Shown here: positions 56,140 through 64,000 of the stretch, piece by piece
How positions within the stretch are numbered: position 1 is the first letter of the stretch
How the letters are laid out: each line of letters begins with the position of its first letter
From: Cherax quadricarinatus
Lineage: Eukaryota; Arthropoda; Malacostraca; Decapoda; Parastacidae
Direction of reading: 5' to 3'
DNA: 64,000 nucleotides
Assembly: GCF_038502225.1 (NCBI RefSeq)
Contig: NC_091378.1
Span: 2,108,539-2,172,538 of the forward strand
Position numbers and translations under genes: made by a program
The notes under the pieces: model-generated
Seen by the model: the letters and a program-made list of their open reading frames with translations, nothing else
Databases searched by the model: none
Told to the model about the DNA's origin: nothing

Positions 56140-56500
56140 GAGCAATTCCTGGAAGGTGGACCATGTCCGGTGCTTTCCAGCAGTGTGGCTCATGGAAGGT
56201 GACCCATGTCCAGTTCTCTCCAGCAGCAGTGTGTCTCCTGGAAGGTGACCCATGTTCAGTTCTCTCCAGCACTGTGGCTCATGGAAGTTGACCCATGTCC
56301 AGTTCTTTCCAGCAGTGTGGCTCATGGAAGTTGACCCATGTCCAGTTCATTCCAGCAGTGTGGCTCATGGAAGTTGACCCATGTCCAGTTCTTTCCAGCA
56401 GTGTGGCTCATGGAAGTTGACCCATGTCCAGTTCTTTCCAGCAGTGTTGCTCCTGGAATTTAACCCGTGTCCAGTTTTCTCCAGCAGTGTGGCTAGAATG
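56140..56500. repeat. 43-bp minisatellite
   Basis: About eight copies of CAGCAGTGTGGCTCATGGAA + GTTGACCCATGTCCAGTTCT + TTC. From 56500 to 56790 no feature is supported. Confidence 0.9.
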
Positions 56501-56796
56501 AAGTAACGTTAAATGGGAGTGCATGAGAGTACATGTATATGGGTCAGAGAGATAACAGAGAACTTAGGGTTCCACCCAGGCTGTCTGCTAACAAGAACCA
56601 TCTACTATCTACATTAAGGAGTGTCGGGTATTATCATGGTGTTGGAGGCAGGAGGGGGGGGGCAGTAAGGTAGACGACACTCTTGTTTATCCGTAAGTGT
56701 CTCAGACTTCATACATCCTCGCAGCTCTAACATGACGAACATGATTTAGTAATGTTTCTATAAAAAAAGTCTGGATAGATCGAGAACATTCCGGGA

Positions 56797-57075
56797 ATGG
56801 AATCTTGCTCGGCGCTGTCTTCTCTGTATTACTGTGGGCGGTACGTTGCTGTCTTGTGTGCCAGCAACCTGTGCAGGGTTTTCAAGATTTTGCCTCGAGG
56901 CGGAAATTTATTGGCAAATGCCACGTATCCTCTGAGTGAACATACTACCATAAAGACACTACATGTCAGCCCAAATAGTTGGCAGATCACTGGCAATATC
57001 AATTCTGTTATTAAGTGTATACACACTCAAATATCACAACATGTAAAGGTTGCATTTAGAGCAGTGTTAGTCTAA
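56797..57075 (+). CDS. Hypothetical small ORF, doubtful
   Basis: 92 codons, non-repetitive, Cys-containing N-terminus (MESCSALSSLYYCGRYVAVL) and mixed remainder to TAA. No motif, splice signal or promoter supports it. An unrelated minus ORF overlaps. Kept only because this region is free of repeats. Confidence 0.15.
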   Translation: MESCSALSSLYYCGRYVAVLCASNLCRVFKILPRGGNLLANATYPLSEHTTIKTLHVSPNSWQITGNINSVIKCIHTQISQHVKVAFRAVLV

Positions 57076-57357
57076 CACACTTCCCTGGTGCAACTGCGTT
57101 GGAACCGTGTTTATTTTTTTTATTAATATGGTTGAGTATATTAGCAGCATGCTGTTATCTTATTATATACGATAGTTGCAGTGGGAACAAAAGTTAGCTG
57201 TGTTTCCCTGTTATATTCCTTAACACGGGATAATTTTATTCATAAGGTAATGTCATTTATCAGCCTGGGTTGTGAAACTTAACGAGGGTGTTAAGGATAT
57301 CGTCAAGTATTCCACTCTGAATTCAGTAGCTATGAAAGGTTAATACGTTTTCCTTAC

Positions 57358-57577
57358 AGGCTGGAGTTAAAATTACTGAGGCAAGTGTTGCTACACTGAC
57401 ATGTGTAGGCATCATGTGGGTCAGTGAGGTGGTGAGAGTGTTGGGAGAGAGAGCTGGTGAGGGAGGGAGGGAAGGAAGCATGACCATGAACAACGTTGTC
57501 ACTAAGGCAGCCAGGCAGGCTGTTGATAGTGATGGTGTCTTCCTCGTGAACATTATTCCCTGACGCCTGTTATTCAT
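57358..57577 (-). CDS. Possible first exon of a secreted or membrane protein
   Basis: On the minus strand, ATG at 57577 or 57553 opens a frame with a basic start (MFTRKTPS) and a hydrophobic core (LSTACLAALVTTLFMVMLP) resembling a signal peptide. A Ser/Thr/Pro-rich stretch follows, up to CCAGCCT followed by GTAAGG, a good donor at 57357. About 73 codons. The plus strand competes: CGTTTTCCTTACAG at 57346-57359 is an equally good acceptor, followed by 64 open codons (GVKITEASVATLTCVGIMWV) to TGA. One of the two may be real. I cannot decide from sequence. Confidence 0.3.
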
Positions 57578-57729
57578 AGTGACCCGCTTAGTGGCGTTGC
57601 AACCTCTGGGCTGCCGTCTCACTGAAGTAAACAATACATCACATACGTCAAACTCTGCAATAAGCAGACAGATGCTTTTATTAACATCATCACGTACATT
57701 GATACCTTTAAGCCAACACTTTGGAAATA

Positions 57730-57845
57730 TAAACACAAATGCAGTATAATGTGATCCTTTATTGACTACGTTTCGCCCACACAGTGGGCTTTTTCAAGTC
57801 ACAAACAGAACTACCTGGGGTGGAAGGAACGCGAGTATTTATAGT
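57730..57845 (-). mobile_element. Penelope-like 3' terminal fragment with hammerhead-like motif
   Basis: Reverse of 55000-55110. The motif at 57801-57763 reads TGAC, TTGAAAA, extra A, stem II GCCCAC-TGT-GTGGGC, GAAACGT, A, GTCA. Confidence 0.7.
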
Positions 57846-58039
57846 CCGGTTCAGAATGCTGAGGTCAACACTTTACTGGAATTAATGGAGTCCTACACAT
57901 ACGACCGTTTTTTCTTACACAGTGTGACATTTCAGCACTGGAGTTTTCTGACACATGTTTACCTGGAAGCTACCCACGACAGAGAGCTAATACACAGGTA
58001 TTTATTAATTACTGACGACAGGTGTGAGGGGCAACAGAG

Positions 58040-58140
58040 GTGGAAGGAAATATACCCAAATGTTTCTTCATGTCAGGTAGTCGAACCCAGTGCCTTGTGA
58101 TTGTGAGTGGAATGCTCTCACTAGTGAGCTACGGGGTACC
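58040..58140 (-). mobile_element. tRNA-like SINE head fragment
   Basis: Reverse strand: CCCGTAGCTCACTAGTGAGA, GCATTCCACTCACAATCACA, AGGCACTGGGTTCGACTACC. Box A and box B are present but the fold is imperfect. Confidence 0.5.
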
Positions 58141-58324
58141 TCTTCTAGCAATTTTTTGTCATATCTAACTTTAATGATGGGACGATACCACAGTTTTTGT
58201 CGATACCGGTACTCAATTTCAAGCCGATGCCGATGCCGATACCGTCAAAATTAGCCGATACCCAATAATATCGACACTTTGGCACACCTCTACTTATTAA
58301 GGTGGTAGCAGTAGATGAGGGGAC

Positions 58325-58500
58325 AGGTGTACTCACCTATTTGTGGTTGCAAGGGTCGATTCGTATCTCATGGCCCCACCTCTTCGCTAGTCGCTACTAA
58401 GCCCACTCCCTGCTCCAAAAGCCTTATCGTACTTCATCTTAAAGCTATGTATGGATATTGCATCCGCGACTTCACTCTCCAGATTGTTCCATGTATATGT
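58325..58500 (-). mobile_element. LINE 3' end fragment
   Basis: CTCACCTATTTGTGGTTGCA + AGGGTCGATTCGTATC, then the antisense C-terminus (TTAAAGCTATGTATGGATAT, TCCAGATTGTTCCATGTATA). Confidence 0.8.
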
Positions 58501-58654
58501 GTGTGTAGCAGGTATAGCAGTGGTGTGGGACAGACACAAGGTTGTACGTGTACACACAAGGTAAAATCATCACGTCGTGTGTACAGTAAGTGTAGAAGGA
58601 CACGTGACCTGGTGTAATGGTGAGGTTAATGGTCTGGAGAATGAGGGAAGGGTG

Positions 58655-59092
58655 CTGGTGTACTATGACAAGTGTGGTCCTGTACCATGACAAGTGTGGT
58701 CTTGTACCATGACAAGTATGGTCTTGAGCCATGACAAGTGTGGTCTTGTACCATGACAGGTGTGGTCTTGAACCATGACAAATGTGGTCCTGTACCATGA
58801 CAAATGTGGTCTTATCTTGTACCATGACAAGTGTGGTCTTGAACCATGACAAGTGTGGTCCTGTACCATGACAAATGTGGTCCTGTACCATGACAAATGT
58901 GGTCTTATCTTGTACCATGACAAGTGTGGTCTTGTACCATGACAAGTGTGGTCTTGTACCATGACAAGTGTGGTCTTGTACCATGACAAGTGTGGTCTTG
59001 TACCATGACAAGTGTGGTCCTGTACCATGATAAGTGGTCCTGTACCATGACAAGTGTGGTCCTGTACCATGACAAATGTGGTCCTGTACCTG
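58655..59092. repeat. 22-bp minisatellite
   Basis: About 20 copies of ACCATGACAAGTGTGGTCTT + GT, with occasional TATCTT insertions and AAATGTGG variants. Minus-strand ORFs (SWYKTT repeats) are artefacts. Confidence 0.93.
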
Positions 59093-59099
59093 TAGATCA

Positions 59100-59800
59100 C
59101 ATGTAGTTGCTTCAGATCACCGCCCCTGTGGCCCGGTCCCAGACCAGGCCCCCTGGTTGTTGGTCTGGTTGATCAAGCTTTTAGTGGCCGCAGTACGCAG
59201 TCCAGCGCATGCACCACAGCCCAGCGGATCAGGAGCTGAGTTGAATAATTTGTTGAGTTCTCTAGTAAAGCTATCTAGGGGTCTGTTGATGCTCTCCCTT
59301 TTGTACGAAGCGAGGATGTTTAAGAGTCGTGGTCCCTTTACACTTATTGAGTTCTCTGTGCGTACTCATCGCTTCCCTACTTTTTACCTGAGGTATCCCG
59401 CACAGTCTGCCAAGTATCTTGTGTTTATTTGTAGTTTATTATGTATCTTTCTCGCCTACATTGTAATGAGTACAACTCGGGGGACATTAGGTGCTCCCAG
59501 TAATTTAAGTTCTCTGTACATTTTCCGGTTCTGCAATTTCGCCTGCCTTGAGGTGGGTCGTTACTATACAGCATTACTCCAGCCTAGAGAGAACGAGTGA
59601 CCTGAAGAGTGCCATCATTGCCTTGACATCTCATGTTCTGAAAGTTCTAGTTATCCAACCTGTATACACGAGAGCAACACTGCTTTTTGGCATTCAAGGT
59701 GACTTAGTGTTATTTGGATCAGTCCTCCTTCGACTTTCCATTCTCTTAGTGTGTGGAATAAACCATTCTGAGAGAAATTGATTCGAGGGTTCTAACACCT
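59100..59800 (+). mobile_element. Dispersed repeat family B, long copy
   Basis: Starts CACCGCCCCTGTGGCCCGGT and GGTTGTTGGTCTGGTTGATC. It continues through TTGTTGAGTTCTCTAGTAAA, TTATTATGTATCTTTCTCGC and ACTCCAGCCTAGAGAGAACG + AGTGACCTGAAGAG. It is the only copy here extending beyond the GC-rich end. The 174-codon ORF inside has no recognisable domain and I treat it as non-coding. Confidence 0.65.
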
Positions 59801-59884
59801 TCGTTGTCAGGTATGAGGGCAGGTTTTTCAATTGACTGTTGATGCTAGCACCCTGCAGCTACTCTCACCCAAGTCTGGTGATGC

Positions 59885-60055
59885 CCTACTTGTAGATATG
59901 GTGGTAGATGTGTAGATAGGGTCGTGGTAAATGTGTAAATAGAGTCGTGGTAAATGTGTAGATAGGGTCGTGGTAAATGTGTAGATAGGTCGTGATAGAC
60001 GTGGTGGTGGTGGTAGATACGGTTGTTGTGGTGGTGGTGGTGGTTGGTTGAGTAA
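59885..60055. repeat. 23-bp repeat and GGT run
   Basis: Four copies of GATAGGGTCGTGGTAAATGT + GTA, then GTGGTGGTGGTAGATACGGT and related GGT units. Confidence 0.85.
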
Positions 60056-60117
60056 GGTTCTGGGCGCCTCAGGTATTCTAATGCTAAAATTCAATCCCAG
60101 GCTCATTGTATCTCCCC

Positions 60118-60198
60118 ACTAGGCCTACCCGATACACGGCCCACCCGACAAACGGCTTACCCGACACACGGCCTGCCCGACACGGCCTACCCGACATA
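60118..60198. repeat. 16-18 bp repeat
   Basis: About four copies of CCCGACACACGGCCTA with variation. From 60199 to 60345 no gene is seen. Confidence 0.8.
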
Positions 60199-60347
60199 TT
60201 TCTCAAAAGTTTGCAAGGCTGCAAATGTGGAAAAATGTTTCTTGAGCAGATAGAAGAGGGAAATGTGCGAGGTTTCGGGCACGGGACGTTTTGCCCAGGT
60301 AGAGGTAGAACAAGTGGAATAAGTTTGTGGAGAGGTGTAGTGAGGAC

Positions 60348-63300
60348 ACTGATGGCTTACTGGCTTCTCTCCTTCATCATGGCTTGGTTGACTGGCTTCT
60401 TTCCTTCATCATGGCTTGGTTGACTGGCTTCTCTCCTTCATCATGGCTTGGTTGACTGGCTTCTCTCCTTCATCATGGCTTGGTTGACTGGCTTCTCTCC
60501 TTCATCATGGCTTGGTTGACTGGCTTCTCTCCTTCATCATGGCTTGGTTGACTGGCTTCTCTCCTTCATCATGGCTTGGTTGACTGGCTTCTCTCCTTCA
60601 CCATGGCTTGGTTGACTGGCTTCTCTCCTTCACCATGGCTTGGTTGACTGGCTTCTCTCCTTCATCATGGCTTGGTTGACTGGCTTCTCTCCTTCATCAT
60701 GGCTTGGTTGACTGGCTTCTCTCCTTCACCATGGCTTGGTTGACTGGCTTCTCTCCTTCACCATGGCTTGGTTGACTGGCTTCTCTCCTTCACCATGGCT
60801 TGGTTGACTGGCTTCTCTCCTTCACCATGGCTTGGTTGACTGGCTTCTCTCCTTCATCATGGCTTGGTTGACTGGCTTCTCTCCTTCATCATGGCTTGGT
60901 TGACTGGCTTCTCTCCTTCATCATGGCTTGGTTGACTGGCTTCTCTCCTTCATCATGGCTTGGTTGACTGGCTTCTCTCCTTCACCATGGCTTGGTTGAC
61001 TGGCTTCTCTCCTTCATCATGGCTTGGTTGACTGGCTTCTCTCCTTCATCATGGCTTGGTTGACTGGCTTCTCTCCTTCACCATGGCTTGGTTGACTGGC
61101 TTCTCTCCTTCACCATGGCTTGGTTGACTGGCTTCTCTCCTTCACCATGGCTTGGTTGACTGGCTTCTCTCCTTCACCATGGCTTGGTTGACTGGCTTCT
61201 CTCCTTCATCATGGCTTGGTTGACTGGCTTCTCTCCTTCACCATGGCTTGGTTGACTGGCTTCTCTCCTTCATCATGGCTTGGTTGACTGGCTTCTCTCC
61301 TTCACCATGGCTTGGTTGACTGGCTTCTCTCCTTCACCATGGCTTGGTTGACTGGCTTCTCTCCTTCACCATGGCTTGGTTGACTGGCTTCTCTCCTTCA
61401 CCATGGCTTGGTTGACTGGCTTCTCTCCTTCACCATGGCTTGGTTGACTGGCTTCTCTCCTTCATCATGGCTTGGTTGACTGGCTTCTCTCCTTCATCAT
61501 GGCTTGGTTGACTGGCTTCTCTCCTTCATCATGGCTTGGTTGACTGGCTTCTCTCCTTCATCATGGCTTGGTTGACTGGCTTCTCTCCTTCATCATGGCT
61601 TGGTTGACTGGCTTCTCTCCTTCACCATGGCTTGGTTGACTGGCTTCTCTCCTTCATCATGGCTTGGTTGACTGGCTTCTCTCCTTCATCATGGCTTGGT
61701 TGACTGGCTTCTCTCCTTCACCATGGCTTGGTTGACTGGCTTCTCTCCTTCATCATGGCTTGGTTGACTGGCTTCTCTCCTTCATCATGGCTTGGTTGAC
61801 TGGCTTCTCTCCTTCATCATGGCTTGGTTGACTGGCTTCTCTCCATCATGGCTTGGTTGACTGGCTTCTCTCCTTCATCATGGCTTGGTTGACTGGCTTC
61901 TCTCCTTCATCATGGCTTGGTTGACTGGCTTCTCTCCTTCATCATGGCTTGGTTGACTGGCTTCTCTCCATCATGGCTTGGTTGACTGGCTTCTCTCCTT
62001 CATCATGGCTTGGTTGACTGGCTTCTCTCCTTCATCATGGCTTGGTTGACTGGCTTCTCTCCTTCATCATGGCTTGGTTGACTGGCTTCTCTCCATCATG
62101 GCTTGGTTGACTGGCTTCTCTCCTTCACCATGGCTTGGTTGACTGGCTTCTCTCCTTCATCATGGCTTGGTTGACTGGCTTCTCTCCTTCATCATGGCTT
62201 GGTTGACTGGCTTCTCTCCTTCATCATGGCTTGGTTGACTGGCTTCTCTCCTTCATCATGGCTTGGTTGACTGGCTTCTCTCCTTCACCATGGCTTGGTT
62301 GACTGGCTTCTCTCCTTCACCATGGCTTGGTTGACTGGCTTCTCTCCTTCATCATGGCTTGGTTGACTGGCTTCTCTCCTTCACCATGGCTTGGTTGACT
62401 GGCTTCTCTCCTTCATCATGGCTTGGTTGACTGGCTTCTCTCCTTCATCATGGCTTGGTTGACTGGCTTCTCTCCTTCATCATGGCTTGGTTGACTGGCT
62501 TCTCTCCTTCATCATGGCTTGGTTGACTGGCTTCTCTCCTTCATCATGGCTTGGTTGACTGGCTTCTCTCCATCATGGCTTGGTTGGCTGGCTTCTCTCC
62601 TTCATCATGGCTTGGTTGACTGGCTTCTCTCCTTCATCATGGCTTGGTTGACTGGCTTCTCTCCATCATGACTTGGTTGACTGGCTTCTCTCCTTCATCA
62701 TGGCTTGGTTGACTGGCTTCTCTCCTTCACCATGGCTTGGTTGACTGGCTTCTCTCCTTCAACATGGCTTGGTTGACTGGCTTCTCTCCTTCATCATGGA
62801 TTGGTTGACTGGCTTCTCTCCTTCATCATGGCTTGGTTGACTGGCTTCTCTCCTTCATCATGGCATGGCTTCTCTCCATCATGACTTGGTTGACTGGCTT
62901 CTCTCCATCATGGCTTGGTTGACTGGCTTCTCTCCTTCACCATGGCTTGGTTGACTGGCTTCTCTCCTTCACCATGGCTTGGTTGACTGGCTTCTCTCCT
63001 TCATCATGGCATGGTTGACTGGCTTCTCTCCTTCATCATGGCTTGGTTGACTGGCTTCTCTCCTTCACCATGGCTTGGTTGACTGGCTTCTCTCCTTCAT
63101 CATGGCTTGGTTGACTGGCTTCTCTCCTTCATCATGGCTTGGTTGACTGGCTTCTCTCCTTCATCATGGCTTGGTTGACTGGCTTCTCTCCTTCATCATG
63201 GCTTGGTTGACTGGCTTCTCTCCTTCATCATGGCTTGGTTGACTGGCTTCTCTCCTTCATCATGGCTTGGTTGACTGGCTTCTCTCCTTCATCATGGCTT

Positions 63301-64000
63301 GGTTGACTGGCTTCTCTCCTTCATCATGGCTTGGTTGACTGGCTTCTCTCCTTCACCATGGCTTGGTTGACTGGTTTACCTCGTTCACCATGGCTTGGTT
63401 GACTGGTTTACCTCGTTCACCATGGCTTGGTTGACTGGTTTACCTCGTTCACCATGGCTTGGTTGACTGGTTTACCTCGTTCACCATGGCTTGGTTGACT
63501 GGTTTACCTCGTTCACCATGGCTTGGTTGACTGGCTTACCTCACCTCCATGGCTTGGTTGACTGGCTTCTCTCTTTCACCATGGCTTGGGTGACTGGTTT
63601 ACCTCGTTTAACATGGCTTGGGTGACTGGTTTACCTCGTTCAACATGGCTTGGGTGACTAGCTTACCTCTTCCACCATGGCTTGTTTCACCAGCTTACCT
63701 TCTCACCTTCATGGCTTGGTTGACTGGCTTACCTCCTCCATCACCATGGCTTGGTTGAGTGGTTTACCTCCTCCACCACCATGGCTTGGTTGACTGGCTT
63801 ACCTCCTCCACCACCATGGCTTGGTTGACTGGCTTACCTCCTCCACCACCATGGCTTGTTTGACCAGCTTACCTTCTCACCTTCATGGCTAGGTTGACTG
63901 GCTTACCTCCTCCACCACCATGGCTTGGTTGACTGGCTTACCTCCTCCACCACCATGGCTTGGTTGACTGGCTTACCTCCACCACCATGGCTTGGTTGAC
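60348..64000. repeat. 32-bp satellite running off the window
   Basis: About 114 copies of TTGACTGGCTTCTCTCCTTC + ATCATGGCTTGG, with ATC/ACC switches and 29-bp units lacking TTC. From 63370 the array changes to GGTTTACCTCGTTCACC and then GGCTTACCTCCTCCACCACC units, more diverged toward the right end. CATGG is preserved in nearly all units. Confidence 0.97.

Noticed and set aside
59076..59781. ORFs of 174 and 77 codons
   Set aside because: They lie inside a dispersed family B repeat and show no domain or codon pattern of a gene.

Overview
This window looks like eukaryotic, intron-rich, repeat-dominated DNA, most probably from a decapod crustacean (crayfish, lobster or shrimp type). I infer this from the dispersed repeats: truncated non-LTR retrotransposon 3' ends reading TGCAACCACAAATAGGTGAG next to CA/GT microsatellites, a repeat around AGCAACAGCCTGGTTGATCA, tRNA-derived SINEs and Penelope-like elements. 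There is no bacterial-style operon, RBS or CRISPR array. Roughly half of the 64 kb is tandem repeat with units of 2 to 55 bp.

Layout. 1-5.4 kb: minisatellites plus one exon-like minus-strand ORF. 5.9-8.2 kb: the most gene-like segment. It has a possible first exon and a long frame of proline-rich decapeptide repeats, followed after one in-frame stop by a basic stretch and a transmembrane helix. 8.9-9.0 kb is an assembly gap. 9-22.6 kb: large arrays (21/19, 55, 16/14, G-rich GGT, 31 and 39 bp) around a degenerate LINE reverse-transcriptase copy at 10.8-12.7 kb. 23-36 kb: CA, GA, GGT, 21/19-bp and 35/33-bp arrays and a 1.3 kb pure polypyrimidine tract. 36.7-49.6 kb: a mosaic of LINE, SINE and foldback elements, GT tracts and one plausible promoter and first coding exon (41.7-42.6 kb). 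47.5-48.5 kb is a 52-bp satellite. 50-59 kb: inverted pairs of a tRNA-like element, a 49-bp array, a Penelope-like element (53.56-55.1 kb) split by two nested insertions, and two weak gene-like ORFs. 60.35-64 kb: a 32-bp satellite that runs off the window.

The most interesting signal is a family of about a dozen short motifs spread over 46-58 kb that fit a minimal hammerhead ribozyme: a U-G-A-N core, a 4-6 bp stem II, GAAACGU, and a short stem I that changes in a compensatory way between copies. Core positions 3 and 8 vary as C-G, U-A and G-C. The motifs lie in Penelope-like terminal regions, usually just before AATAAA. One variant is embedded in every monomer of the 52-bp satellite. A second strong observation is a spacerless perfect 344-bp palindrome carrying two such motifs, inserted with an 8-bp target duplication into the Penelope-like ORF.

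The long ORFs in the tandem arrays are products of unit length and composition and are not called as genes. All gene calls here are single-exon guesses made without transcript or homology data.
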